In this document: piece by piece, positions 1 to 8,606 of the stretch
Position numbering within the stretch: position 1 is the stretch's first letter
Layout of the letters: each line of letters opens with the position of its first letter
From: Oricola nitratireducens
GTDB taxonomy: Bacteria > Pseudomonadota > Alphaproteobacteria > Rhizobiales > Rhizobiaceae
Length of the DNA: 64,000 bases
Assembly (NCBI RefSeq): GCF_014904745.1
Contig: NZ_JACZCS010000026.1
Span: 18,100 to 82,099 of the forward strand
Reading direction: 5' to 3'
The notes under the pieces: generated by a model
What the model was told of the DNA's origin: nothing
Databases searched by the model: none
Seen by the model: only the letters and a program-made list of their open reading frames with translations
Program-made: the position numbers and the translations under genes

Positions 1-450
1 CGGACCGGCTGGGATCTGCATGTCGGTTTCGGCCTCGCCAACCCCGCGATCTTCTCGATCATGTTCGGTGATCCGCGTCCGGGCGTTGGCCCGCCGGCCG
101 CCGAAGCAGGCTACGACCTGTTGAGACAACACGTCCGGCGCGTCGCTGCGGCGGGGCGACTGAGGGTGAACGAGGAGAGGGCGGTTAACCTGATGCGCGC
201 TGCAGGGACCGGCACCGTGCTGGCGTTGCTGACCATGCCGGAAGGCCGCCGGGACATGGGGCTCTCCGAGGCCGCGCGCGAAGCCGTCATCGCCGCGATC
301 ACATCCGATGTTTCCGCGGTCGACAATCCGGGGCCCGCCGGTGCGGCAATCGCATTGCGCGCGGTGTTGCCGGAAGCGACGGGATTGACCGACGGCGAGC
401 GGCGTTTGATGGCGGAATGGCTCGACCGGCTTGCCGGGGGCTCGTCCTGA
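1..450 (+). CDS. TetR-type transcriptional regulator, C-terminal part (5' end outside window)
   Basis: The frame is open from the first base to a TGA at 448-450, so the N-terminal helix-turn-helix lies outside the window. The visible residues begin RTGWDLHVGFGLANP, a pattern I associate with the ligand-binding C-terminal domain of some TetR/AcrR regulators (tryptophan, 'HVxFGLxNP', then 'FGDPRPG'). The rest is helical and alanine-rich. An internal ATG at 61 is not a credible start because the conserved domain begins before it. It converges on the peptide-transporter operon, whose stop codon is 12 bases away. Its target cannot be inferred from here. The family call is moderate because the DNA-binding part is not visible. 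Confidence 0.7.
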   Translation, partial: RTGWDLHVGFGLANPAIFSIMFGDPRPGVGPPAAEAGYDLLRQHVRRVAAAGRLRVNEERAVNLMRAAGTGTVLALLTMPEGRRDMGLSEAAREAVIAAITSDVSAVDNPGPAGAAIALRAVLPEATGLTDGERRLMAEWLDRLAGGSS

Positions 451-462
451 GCCGGAGTTGCA

Positions 463-2091
463 TCAACCGGCTGTTAGCCGTCTTGTAATTGCCCTTTGCA
501 AATCCGGCGCGGCGGCAATGAGGCGTCGGGTCACATCGGTCTGCGGGTGGTCGAGCACGGTGGACGTCTTCCCGGTCTCCACGATCTTTCCGTGATCCAT
601 CACCAGCACGTCATGGGTGATCGCGCGGGCGACCGTCAGGTCATGGGTGATAAACAGGAAGGCAAGGCCGAGATCGTCGTTCAGCTTGGCGAAGAGATCG
701 AGGATCTGGGCGCGGATCGATACGTCGAGGGCGGAGACGGGCTCGTCGGCGACGACCAGCTTCGGCCGGGTGATGATGGCGCGGGCGATGGCGAGGCGCT
801 GGCGCTGACCGCCGGAGAATTCATGCGGATACTTGTCCCTGTCGGCGGGCGTCATGCCGACCTCGACAAGCGCCTCGGTGACCCGTTCGCGTTTCTCGCG
901 CCGGCCCATGCGCTCGTCCATCAGGTGCAGCGGCTCGGCGACCGAGGTCTCGATCTTCTGGCGCGGATCGAATGAGCCGTAGGGATCCTGGAAGACGACC
1001 TGCATCTCGCGGCGGGCGGGGCGGAGCGCCCGTTCGCCGAGGGCAGAAGTCTCCATGCCGTCGAAGACGATTTTCCCGGATGTCGGCCTGTCGAGCGCCA
1101 GGATCATGCGGGCGAGCGTGGACTTGCCGCAGCCGGACTGCCCGACCAGCGCGACGGAATGGCCGGCGCGCACCGAAAACCCGACGCCGTCGACCGCGCG
1201 CACCGGCTCGCCGCGGCCGAACAGGCCCTTGCGGTGGCCGGGATAGTGGCGCGCGACATTCTCGAGTTCGAGCAGGCGGTGCTCGTCGCCGGGCGGCGTT
1301 GCGGCGTTCGCCCAGGCGGGCACATGCGTCGAGGCCTCGGCGAGCGCGCGGGTATAGGGGTGCTTCTGCTCGCGCAGCACGGAGGCGGTTTCGCCGGCCT
1401 CCTGCACTTCGCCGCGGCGCAGGATGGCGATGCGGTCGGCCATGTCGGCGACGACGCCGAGATCGTGACTGATCAGGATCAGGCCCATGTCGTTTTCGGC
1501 GACGAGTTCGCGCAGCAGGTCGAGGATCTGCGCCTGCAACACAACGTCGAGCGCGGTGGTCGGCTCGTCGGCGATCAGCAGTTTCGGATGCAGGGCGCAG
1601 GCGATGGCGATGACGACGCGCTGGCGCTGACCGCCGGAGAGTTCGTGCGGGTAGCGCGACAGCGGGAATTTTTCCTCCGGCAGGCCGACCCGGGCGAGGA
1701 TGGCGCGGGCGCGGGACTCGGCTTCCGGCCGGTTGGCGCCGGTATGCCAGCGGATGCCTTCGGCGACCTGCTCGCCGATGGTCTTGACCGGGTTGAGCGC
1801 GGTCATCGGTTCCTGGAACACCATGCCGATGTCGTCGCCGCGCAGGTCGCACAGGCGGTCCTCGGTCGCCGACAGCAAGTCCTCGCCGATGAAGCGGACG
1901 CTGCCCGCGGTGCGCGCGGCATGTGGCAGCAGGCCCATGACGGTCAGCGCTGTCATCGACTTGCCTGAACCGGATTCGCCGACCAGTCCGACGACCTCGC
2001 CGGCCCTCACGGTGAGATCGACGTCTTTCAGGATCGCATGGCGGCCGATCGACAGCGACAGGTTTTCGATCTCGAGGACGGGACCGGTCAT
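463..2091 (-). CDS. Peptide/nickel-type ABC transporter, fused dual ATP-binding protein (DppD-DppF type)
   Basis: A 542-residue cytoplasmic ATPase carrying two complete ABC cassettes. It energises the transporter formed with the two permeases encoded just upstream. First half: Walker A GESGSGKS at 38-45, signature LSGGQ at 151-155, Walker B LLIADEP at 171-177. Second half: GQSGCGKST at 317-325, FSGGQ at 425-429 and LVVADEP at 445-451. Each half resembles an oligopeptide/dipeptide importer ATPase, and such fusions are common in rhizobia. I chose the ATG at 2091 because it overlaps the stop of the permease gene by four bases (ATGA) and begins directly with the cassette; a longer frame to 2436 runs antisense to nothing conserved and overlaps the permease. 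Last gene of its operon. Confidence 0.93.
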   Translation of the reverse strand: MTGPVLEIENLSLSIGRHAILKDVDLTVRAGEVVGLVGESGSGKSMTALTVMGLLPHAARTAGSVRFIGEDLLSATEDRLCDLRGDDIGMVFQEPMTALNPVKTIGEQVAEGIRWHTGANRPEAESRARAILARVGLPEEKFPLSRYPHELSGGQRQRVVIAIACALHPKLLIADEPTTALDVVLQAQILDLLRELVAENDMGLILISHDLGVVADMADRIAILRRGEVQEAGETASVLREQKHPYTRALAEASTHVPAWANAATPPGDEHRLLELENVARHYPGHRKGLFGRGEPVRAVDGVGFSVRAGHSVALVGQSGCGKSTLARMILALDRPTSGKIVFDGMETSALGERALRPARREMQVVFQDPYGSFDPRQKIETSVAEPLHLMDERMGRREKRERVTEALVEVGMTPADRDKYPHEFSGGQRQRLAIARAIITRPKLVVADEPVSALDVSIRAQILDLFAKLNDDLGLAFLFITHDLTVARAITHDVLVMDHGKIVETGKTSTVLDHPQTDVTRRLIAAAPDLQRAITRRLTAG

Positions 2092-2960
2092 CGCTGCCGC
2101 CGCAATCTCGGATCGAGCACGTCGCGCAGCCCGTCGCCGAGCAGGTTGAGGCCGAGCACGGTGACGATGATAGCAAGGCCCGGCACGATCGCCATGTGCG
2201 GGGCGATCGTCATCATGGTCTGCGCCTCGAACAGCATGCGGCCCCAACTCGGCGCGGGCGGCTGGGTGCCGAGGCCGACATAGGAAAGCCCGGCTTCGGC
2301 GAGGATGCCGAGCGAGAACTGGATCGTGCCCTGGACGAGCAGCAGGTTGGCGATATTCGGCAGGATATGCTGGACGGTGATCAGCCCAGCGCGTTTTCCC
2401 GAGGCACGGGCGGCGAGGACGAATTCGCGCGGCCACAACGCCAGCGCGCCGCCGCGCGCCACGCGGGCGAAGACCGGAATGTTGAAGATGCCGATGGCGA
2501 TGATGGCGTTGACGATTCCGGGGCCGAAGATCGCGGTGATCATCACGGCCGACAGCAGCGCCGGAAAGGCGAAGACGATGTCGGAGGCGCGCATCAACAC
2601 CTCGTCGGCGAGGCCGCGTTTCGCCGCCGCCCAGCAGCCGAGCGGCACGCCGACGGCGATGCCGATGCCGACGGCGATCAGCGCCACGGCGATGGAATTG
2701 CGGCTGCCGACCATGATCATCGAGAGGATGTCGCGGCCGAAATGGTCGGTGCCGAACCAGTGCGCCGCATTCGGCGATTGCAGCCGGTCGGCGATGACGA
2801 GCTTGGTTACGTCATAGGGCGTCCAGGCGAATGAAAACAGCGCGACGGCGACGACGACGGCGGTGATCAGCGCGCCTGCGAGGAAGGAGCGGTTGGTGAA
2901 CGCCTTGCGGGTGAAGTGCCGCCAGTCCTCATGTTCGAGGGCGATCAGCTCCTCTTCCAT
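2088..2960 (-). CDS. Peptide-type ABC transporter permease (DppC/OppC family)
   Basis: A 290-residue inner-membrane permease. A charged N-terminus (residues 1-20) is followed by one membrane segment, an extracytoplasmic stretch with the family pattern 'HWFGTDHFGRDILS', and then about five more hydrophobic helices. The EAA loop for ATPase docking is recognisable around 'ASGKRAGLITVQHILPN'. It pairs with the DppB-type permease, whose stop is two bases upstream of this start, and overlaps the fused ATPase by four bases, so translation of the three is probably coupled. The substrate is likely a peptide or a related small N-acyl compound, inferred from the neighbouring M20 hydrolase. Confidence 0.93.
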   Translation of the reverse strand: MEEELIALEHEDWRHFTRKAFTNRSFLAGALITAVVVAVALFSFAWTPYDVTKLVIADRLQSPNAAHWFGTDHFGRDILSMIMVGSRNSIAVALIAVGIGIAVGVPLGCWAAAKRGLADEVLMRASDIVFAFPALLSAVMITAIFGPGIVNAIIAIGIFNIPVFARVARGGALALWPREFVLAARASGKRAGLITVQHILPNIANLLLVQGTIQFSLGILAEAGLSYVGLGTQPPAPSWGRMLFEAQTMMTIAPHMAIVPGLAIIVTVLGLNLLGDGLRDVLDPRLRRQR

Positions 2961-2961
2961 C

Positions 2962-3906
2962 TCACCGCCTCCTCAGGCGCGGATCGGCCCAGGCATAGGC
3001 GAGATCGACGAGGAAATTGACGATAATGACGGTGGCGACCAGCAGCACGACGACGCTTTCGACGACGATCAGGTCGCGCTGGGTGATCGCCTGGAAGACG
3101 AGGCGGCCGAGGCCGGGCAGGTAGAACACGTTCTCGATGATGATCGTGCCGGCGAGCAGGAAGGAGAATTGCAGGCCGAGGATGGTCAGGACCGGGATCA
3201 GCGCATTGCGCAGCGCGTGACGCCACAGCACGATGTTGGCGGGCAGACCCTTGGCGCGCGCGGTGCGGATATAATCCTCGCCCATGACGTCGAGCAGCGC
3301 CGAGCGGGTGACGCGCGACAGGATCGCCGCCTGCGGCAGGGCCAGCGCGATCGCCGGCAGCAGCAGCGAGGCGAGCGCCGGCCAGAAGCCCGCCTGCCAG
3401 CCGGGAAAGCCGCCGGCGGGAACGAGGCGCAGCGTGACCGCAAAGACATAGACGAGAAGCAGCGCGAACCAGAAATTGGGGATGGCGATGCCGAGCTGGG
3501 TCGCCGCCATGACGCCTGCATCGGAGGCGGTGCCGCGCCGCGACGCCGAAAAGATGCCGACGGGAATCGCGATCGCCGTCGACAGGAACAGCGCCATCAG
3601 CGCCAGCGGCAGCGAGACGACGAGCCGCTCGCGCACGAGGTCTATCACCGGAACCGAATAGGTGTAGGAGCGGCCGAAATCGCCGCTCAGCAGGCCGCCG
3701 AGCCAGGAAAAATAGCGGATCAGTAGGGGTTGATTCAGGCCCATCTGCTCGCGCAGCGCGGCGATGGCGTCCTCGCCGGCGTTCATGCCGAGCATCAGGC
3801 GGGCCGGGTCGCCGGGGACGATCTCGAGGACGGCGAAGACGATGGCGCTCGCCGCCAGAAGCGTGATCAGGACGACGGCGATGCGGCGCAGCGCGTAGGA
3901 GAGCAT
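2962..3906 (-). CDS. Peptide-type ABC transporter permease (DppB/OppB family)
   Basis: A 314-residue inner-membrane permease with the DppB layout. The N-terminal helix is followed by 'VPGDPARLMLG', then five further membrane segments. The docking loop 'RTARAKGLPANIVLWRHALRN' (residues about 213-233) is nearly the textbook EAA motif, and the C-terminus has 'FYLPGLGRLVFQAI', the usual signature before the last helix. It is separated from the binding-protein gene by about 80 bases that hold a hairpin, and from dppC by one base. This is the first permease of the translocation pair. Confidence 0.94.
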   Translation of the reverse strand: MLSYALRRIAVVLITLLAASAIVFAVLEIVPGDPARLMLGMNAGEDAIAALREQMGLNQPLLIRYFSWLGGLLSGDFGRSYTYSVPVIDLVRERLVVSLPLALMALFLSTAIAIPVGIFSASRRGTASDAGVMAATQLGIAIPNFWFALLLVYVFAVTLRLVPAGGFPGWQAGFWPALASLLLPAIALALPQAAILSRVTRSALLDVMGEDYIRTARAKGLPANIVLWRHALRNALIPVLTILGLQFSFLLAGTIIIENVFYLPGLGRLVFQAITQRDLIVVESVVVLLVATVIIVNFLVDLAYAWADPRLRRR

Positions 3907-3932
3907 GGAACCGGTTTACCTGCTGCAAGCGC

Positions 3933-3963
3933 AAAGAAAAAGGCGGGCCGTTGCAGGCCCGCC
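3933..3963 (-). terminator. Intra-operon hairpin with T-run between binding-protein and permease genes
   Basis: On the minus strand an 8-bp perfect GC stem (GGCGGGCC / GGCCCGCC, arms at 3956-3963 and 3942-3949) with a 6-base loop is followed by TTTTTCTTT. It lies between the substrate-binding-protein stop (3987) and the permease start (3906). In ABC importer operons such partial terminators, or 3'-protecting hairpins, keep the binding-protein message more abundant than the permease message; that role is inferred. Confidence 0.7.
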
Positions 3964-3986
3964 CGAAAATCTGGCCTCGCGCCTGC

Positions 3987-5471
3987 CTAATCCTTCCAGG
4001 AGACGCCGGTCAGGTCGTCGGCCTGCAGCGGCATGTCGTGCCACAATCCCTGCAGCTTGGCGTCCCAGATGCCGATCTTCGGAAGCTGGAACAGGTAGCC
4101 GTTGACCGCATCCTTGGCGATGATCTCCTGCGCCTGGCGCAGCAGCGCATAGCGCTCGTCCTCGTTGGCGGTCGCGTCAAGCTTCGCCATCACGTCCTTG
4201 AAGGCCTGGTTGTGATAATCGAAATAATAGTCATCGCGCGCATAGATGCCGATGTCGTTCGGCTCTGTGTGCGAGACGATGGTCAGGTCGTAGTCCTTTG
4301 CCTTGAAGACCTGGTCGAGCCATTGCGCCCATTCGACCGGGATGATCTCCAGATCGATGCCGACCTCGCGCAGCTGCGCGGCGACGATCTCGCCGCCGCG
4401 GCGCGCATAGCTCGGCGGCGGCAGTTTCAGCGTCGCCTTGAAGCCGTCCGGGTAGCCGGCTTCGGCGAGCAGCTGCTTCGCCATTTCCGGATCGTAGGGG
4501 TAGGTCTCGACGAGTTCCTCGTAGGCGGGGTTATGCGGGGCGAAATGCGAGCCGATCGGTGTGCCGAAGCCGAACATCGCGCCGTCGATGATCGCCTGGC
4601 GGTCGATGGCGTGGGCGATGGCCTGGCGCACCTTCAGATTGTCGAAGGGCGGCTTGCCGTTGTTGGTCGCAAGAATGGTCTCGCCCTCGGTGGAGCCGAT
4701 GACGACGGAAAAGCGCGGGTCCGATTCGAACTGGGCGACGGCTTCCGGCGCCGGAAAGGCCGGGAAGGCCTGGATGTCGCCGGCCATCAGCGCCGAGGTG
4801 GCGGCGGCCGGATCGGAGATGAAGCGGAAGGTCGCCTTGTCAAGCGCCACCGGATCGCCCCAGTAGTCCGGATTCTTGACCAGTGTCACCGACGACCCCT
4901 TGGCCCAGGTGTCGAACTTGAACGGGCCGGTTCCGACCGGCTTTTCCTTGTTGGTGTCGGCCGACTCCGGCGCGACGATCACCGCGTCGCCCCAGCCCAT
5001 ATTGTAGAGGAACGACCCCTGGGGATGGCTGAGCGTCACCTTGACGGTGAGATCGTCGACCGCCTCGACGCTTTCGATGGCCGCAAACAGCGCCTTCTGG
5101 GCGTTGGTCGAATCGTCGGCGCGGGCACGATCGAGCGAGAAGACCACGTCGCCGGCATCAAGCGCCGTGCCGTCGTGGAACTTGACGCCGTCATGCAGCT
5201 TGAAGGTGTAGACGAGGCCGTCATCCGACAGTGTCCAGCTTTCGGCGAGGTCCGGCTGGACCGCGCCGTTGGAGCCGATCCGCGTCAGGCCCTGGAAGAT
5301 GTTGGCGTATGTCACATCGTCGATCGCGCCGGCCGCGCCCGCCGTCGGATCGAGATGCGGCGGTTCGAGCTGGATGGCGAGCGTGAGATCGGTGCGCGCC
5401 GCGAAGGCGGACGTCGTCAGGGCAAGCGCGAAGGCCGCGCCGGCGAGAATGGATCTGATTATCGGTATCAT
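3987..5471 (-). CDS. Periplasmic peptide-type substrate-binding protein (SBP_bac_5 family)
   Basis: A 494-residue periplasmic solute receptor for the downstream ABC permeases. It has a typical Sec signal peptide (MIPIIRSILAGAAFALALTT... ending at SAFAA, about residue 24). The mature protein starts with 'LTLAIQLEPPHLDPT' and has 'GLVYTFKLHDGVKFHDG' and 'VGTGPFKF', all hallmarks of the dipeptide/oligopeptide-binding family. The ATG at 5471 has GGGAGG six bases upstream; an ATG nine codons earlier lacks this and would spoil the signal peptide. It is flanked by the M20 hydrolase gene (85 bases upstream), suggesting import and hydrolysis of the same class of compound. Confidence 0.93.
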   Translation of the reverse strand: MIPIIRSILAGAAFALALTTSAFAARTDLTLAIQLEPPHLDPTAGAAGAIDDVTYANIFQGLTRIGSNGAVQPDLAESWTLSDDGLVYTFKLHDGVKFHDGTALDAGDVVFSLDRARADDSTNAQKALFAAIESVEAVDDLTVKVTLSHPQGSFLYNMGWGDAVIVAPESADTNKEKPVGTGPFKFDTWAKGSSVTLVKNPDYWGDPVALDKATFRFISDPAAATSALMAGDIQAFPAFPAPEAVAQFESDPRFSVVIGSTEGETILATNNGKPPFDNLKVRQAIAHAIDRQAIIDGAMFGFGTPIGSHFAPHNPAYEELVETYPYDPEMAKQLLAEAGYPDGFKATLKLPPPSYARRGGEIVAAQLREVGIDLEIIPVEWAQWLDQVFKAKDYDLTIVSHTEPNDIGIYARDDYYFDYHNQAFKDVMAKLDATANEDERYALLRQAQEIIAKDAVNGYLFQLPKIGIWDAKLQGLWHDMPLQADDLTGVSWKD

Positions 5472-5556
5472 GGCGAGCCTCCCGAGTGTCGCGGCCAAAT
5501 CTAAGCAGGATCGGTGTGGATTGTCAGCACGGTTCGGACTTCAATCGCGTATGTAC

Positions 5557-6843
5557 TCACCGTTGCCGTGCAAAAAGCAGTTCGTGCAGCGCCAGCGCCA
5601 TCACCTGCGCCGACTGGATCATGTCCTCGATACCGACCCATTCGTCCGGGCGGTGGGCGAGATCGAGGATGCCGGGACCGTAGGCGACGCAGTCGTAGAG
5701 ATGGCCGAGGCGGGCGATGTGCTTCTGGTCGTAGGTGCCCGGCGAGATGACGTAATCCGGCTCACGGTCGAAGATCGTCTGGATGCCGTGCGCGACGGCG
5801 CTGGCGACGGGCGCGTCCTTTTCGGTCATCAGCGGCATCACTTCCATGATGTCGCGGATCTCGTAGTCGAATTTCGGCCGCGTCGCCTTGAGATCGTCGA
5901 GGATTGCGATGACCTCGCCCTTGACGTCGGAAATCGTCTCCTCGAGCAGGAAACGCCGGTCGATGGTGAGCTTGCAGGAGTCCGGTACGTTGGGCGAGGG
6001 CAGGCCGGTATAGTCGTCGGTCTGGCCGCCATGGACGGAATTGAGGTTCAGCGTCGACCGGCGCGCGCCTTCCGGCACGACCGGCATGCGCGTCTGCCTG
6101 GTGTCGAGGGCGGGAAACAGCTTGTCCTCGAAGGCAGCGAGCAGCGCGCCCATGTGGCGCACGGCGCAGTCGCCGAGGAACGGCATCGAGCCGTGCGCCT
6201 GTTCGCCCATGGTCTCGATCTCGGCCCACCAGACGCCGCGATGGCCGAGGCAGACGCGGTCCTTGTTGAGCGGTTCCGGAATGATCACGTGGTCGACGCG
6301 CGGATGCGAGAAATAGCCCCTCTTCGCCAGATAGGCGACGCCGCCGAAGCCGCCTGATTCCTCGTCGACCGTGCCTGAGATCTCGATCGCGCCCGGATAG
6401 TCGGGAAACGCCTCGATGAAGGCTTCGACCGCGACGACCGAGGCGGCGAGCCCGCCCTTCATGTCGCAAGCGCCGCGCCCGTAGACGCGGCCGTCGCGCA
6501 CAACGCCCTCGAAGGGATCGACCGTCCAGCCGTCGCCGGCCTCGACGACATCGATGTGCGAGTTGAAATGGACGCACGGGCCGGGGCTTTTTCCCTCGCG
6601 GCGGGCGATCACGTTCATGCGCGGGAAATAGTCGTTGTCGCCGGGGGCGCCTTCGCCGCGGACGAACTCGGTCGCGAAACCCGACGCTTGCAGACGCCTG
6701 CCGAGGAATTCGGCGCAGGGCACATAGGCCTCGCCGGGCGGGTTGACCGTCGGAAAACGGATGAGATCGCGCGTCAACGCGACGAGGTCATCCTTGCGCC
6801 CGGCAATCGATTCCAGCATCCCGTCCATCACCGCATTGATCAC
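5557..6843 (-). CDS. M20-family metallopeptidase (ArgE/DapE-type deacylase)
   Basis: A 428-residue cytoplasmic zinc amidohydrolase. Metal ligands are recognisable: 'FNSHIDVV' (His and Asp of the first metal site), 'RGACDMKGG' (bridging Asp) and 'VDEESGG' (catalytic Glu pair). The family removes an acyl group or the N-terminal residue from small substrates such as N-acetylornithine, succinyl-diaminopimelate or carnosine-like dipeptides; which one cannot be told. It heads the operon with a peptide-type ABC importer, so it probably processes the imported compound. The dedicated argE or dapE is less likely given this context. No signal peptide. Confidence 0.88.
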   Translation of the reverse strand: MINAVMDGMLESIAGRKDDLVALTRDLIRFPTVNPPGEAYVPCAEFLGRRLQASGFATEFVRGEGAPGDNDYFPRMNVIARREGKSPGPCVHFNSHIDVVEAGDGWTVDPFEGVVRDGRVYGRGACDMKGGLAASVVAVEAFIEAFPDYPGAIEISGTVDEESGGFGGVAYLAKRGYFSHPRVDHVIIPEPLNKDRVCLGHRGVWWAEIETMGEQAHGSMPFLGDCAVRHMGALLAAFEDKLFPALDTRQTRMPVVPEGARRSTLNLNSVHGGQTDDYTGLPSPNVPDSCKLTIDRRFLLEETISDVKGEVIAILDDLKATRPKFDYEIRDIMEVMPLMTEKDAPVASAVAHGIQTIFDREPDYVISPGTYDQKHIARLGHLYDCVAYGPGILDLAHRPDEWVGIEDMIQSAQVMALALHELLFARQR

Positions 6844-7065
6844 CAGATTTCCGGGGAGGGCAAGCGCGAAGGGAGATTTCCCTGCGGGCCATGCAAGTGG
6901 TTGAAGCTGTTGCCGTCATGCACCACTTGGGCGCGAAATTTTCCCGCGGCGGTGTCTCCTCTTTACGTAAGGTGCTTTGGGGCGTATCGGAACGTCAGGG
7001 CATCAAGAGACTCGAAATCAAGACCACGGCGACAACGCGATTCGCCAACTCCGGAGCTCTTCTTC

Positions 7066-7896
7066 ATGAAAAAACTGATTCTCGCCGCGGCCATGGCCGC
7101 TATTTCCGCTCCCGCATACGCCGCCGACTACACGATGGCGCCGGTTGCGACGACGTCCGGCAATGCGTGCTCGGGCCATATCGAGGCCTATGCCGGCGAT
7201 ACGCATTTGACCGGTAACGGTGGCGGCGGGGATGCGTGGGCCTATGGCGGCGCAGCCCGTGCCAACTGCAACTTCAATGCGCGCTGGAATGCCCAGGGCG
7301 ATCTCATGGTCGACGGGCTCTCGTCGCAATCGAGCGGCAGCGACCTCACCAGCTATGGCGGCGCCGTTCACGTCTATTGGCGCGATCCGTCGGCCTATGC
7401 ACTCGGCGGTTTCGCATCGCTGGAAGGCTTCGGCGGCTCGTCCGGCCTGAATGACGTCTACCGCTACCTGATTGGTCCGGAAGGCCAAGTCTATATGGGC
7501 AATGTCACGCTCTACGGACAGACCTATTACGGTCAGCTCACTGACGGAAACAGCGGTTACGATATCTGGGGCGCGCGCGGCGTGGTCCGTTATTTCGCCC
7601 GCGAGAACATACGGTTCGACGGCGAGCTCGGTTATCGCAACATGTCCGTTAGCGGCGGAGATCTCGACGTGTTCACGGCCGCTGCGGAAGCCGATTACCG
7701 CTTCGACAACAGCCCGGTCTCCGTCTTCGGCCGCTACCAGTTCGATCATCTGACGCCCAATAGCGGCGGTAGCAATATCAGCCTGCACAAGTTTGTCGTC
7801 GGTGCGCGGCTGAGCTTCGGCAGCAAGACGCTGCTGGACGAAGACCGCAACGGCGCCACGATGGATACGATCCAGCCGAACTACATCATCTACTGA
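7066..7896 (+). CDS. Secreted outer-membrane beta-barrel protein
   Basis: A 276-residue exported protein. The signal peptide MKKLILAAAMAAISAPAYA is cleaved after AYA (residue 19). The mature part consists of alternating hydrophobic/aromatic short strands rich in Gly, Tyr and Asn ('VHVYWRDPSAYALGGFASLEG', 'DIWGARGVVRYFAREN', 'AEADYRFDNSPVSVFGRYQF'), the look of an 8- to 10-strand barrel. It ends with an aromatic residue (IIY), as many outer-membrane proteins do. I do not recognise a specific family. The ATG at 7066 has GGAG about nine bases before it. It is divergent from the M20 operon and followed by a strong terminator, so it is monocistronic. Confidence 0.8.
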   Translation: MKKLILAAAMAAISAPAYAADYTMAPVATTSGNACSGHIEAYAGDTHLTGNGGGGDAWAYGGAARANCNFNARWNAQGDLMVDGLSSQSSGSDLTSYGGAVHVYWRDPSAYALGGFASLEGFGGSSGLNDVYRYLIGPEGQVYMGNVTLYGQTYYGQLTDGNSGYDIWGARGVVRYFARENIRFDGELGYRNMSVSGGDLDVFTAAAEADYRFDNSPVSVFGRYQFDHLTPNSGGSNISLHKFVVGARLSFGSKTLLDEDRNGATMDTIQPNYIIY

Positions 7897-7941
7897 TCCT
7901 GACGGATCACGCCGGCCGGGTAAGGCCAAGAGCGGAAATTG

Positions 7942-7972
7942 AAACCGCGGAGCTGATGCTCCGCGGTTTTTT
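7942..7972 (+). terminator. Rho-independent terminator behind the barrel-protein gene
   Basis: A perfect 12-bp stem (AAACCGCGGAGC at 7942-7953 and GCTCCGCGGTTT at 7958-7969) with a 4-base loop, running into a T-tract. It is placed 45 bases after the stop at 7896. Confidence 0.93.
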
Positions 7973-8041
7973 CATGTTTCACGGGGGCGTCAAAACGAGG
8001 TGTTATTCGCGAACTGCGCCAAGGCGTATAACAGCCGAAGT

Positions 8042-8061
8042 AACGATTTGTTTGAATCGTT
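8042..8061. repeat. Inverted repeat upstream of the L,D-transpeptidase gene
   Basis: AACGATT (8042-8048) and AATCGTT (8055-8061) form perfect 7-bp arms around TGTTTG. It lies 80 bases before the GTG start of the L,D-transpeptidase and has no T-tract, so an operator is a better guess than a terminator. Confidence 0.5.
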
Positions 8062-8141
8062 CATGTATTTTGACCAAGGGGTAAAAGTGGGGCTACCGTG
8101 ACGTGGTGGGGCGGCAGTCGTCGAGTAGAGGAGTAGGTCGA

Positions 8142-8573
8142 GTGATACGCATTCTTGCAAGCGCCGTCCTTGCCGCGGCCATTCTGATTTCCGGGACTTC
8201 CGCCAGCCTGGCCAACAGGCTCGTCGCCCATGTCGATCTTTCCAAACAGACCATGACCGTCAAGAAAAACGGGCGTGTTCTCTACAAATGGCGCGTTTCG
8301 ACGGCGCGTAGCGGCTACCGTACGCCAACCGGCCAGTGGAGCCCGACCCGCATGCACAAGATGTGGTATTCGCGCAAATACGACATGTCGCCGATGCCAT
8401 ATTCCATATTCTTTTATGGCGGTTACGCGATTCACGGCACAAATTACGTGAAATCGCTCGGCCGTCCGGCGTCGCATGGATGCGTTCGCCTCGACACCGC
8501 CAATGCGCGCAAGCTCTACGATCTGACGCGGGAAGTCGGCGCCGACAATATGCGCGTCGTGATCACGCACTGA
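8142..8573 (+). CDS. Secreted L,D-transpeptidase (YkuD domain)
   Basis: A 143-residue exported enzyme that forms or edits 3-3 crosslinks in peptidoglycan, or attaches proteins to it, in the periplasm. A signal peptide covers residues 1-24 (ILASAVLAAAILISG...SLA). The YkuD domain follows directly, with the catalytic signature HG...SHGCVRL: His98, Ser111-His112-Gly113 and nucleophile Cys114. It is a minimal single-domain version without LysM or a peptidoglycan-binding domain. I chose GTG at 8142 because AGAGGAG sits eight bases before it; an in-frame ATG at 8103 would add 13 residues before the signal peptide. It is convergent with the lipid A operon. Confidence 0.9.
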   Translation: MIRILASAVLAAAILISGTSASLANRLVAHVDLSKQTMTVKKNGRVLYKWRVSTARSGYRTPTGQWSPTRMHKMWYSRKYDMSPMPYSIFFYGGYAIHGTNYVKSLGRPASHGCVRLDTANARKLYDLTREVGADNMRVVITH

Positions 8574-8586
8574 TCGTTTGGGACTG

Positions 8587-8605
8587 CGGCCGGCCTGTCC
8601 GGCCG
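8587..8605. terminator. Possible bidirectional hairpin between convergent genes
   Basis: CGGCCGG and CCGGCCG (7-bp arms, 5-base loop) lie just outside the stop codon of the acyltransferase gene at 8607 and 14 bases after the transpeptidase stop. There is no T-run, so termination efficiency is uncertain. Confidence 0.4.
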
Positions 8606-8606
8606 G

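Noticed and set aside
450..472. AGCCGG...CCGGCT repeat between the TetR and ATPase genes as a terminator
   Set aside because: Only six base pairs with an 11-base loop and no T-tract; too weak to annotate.
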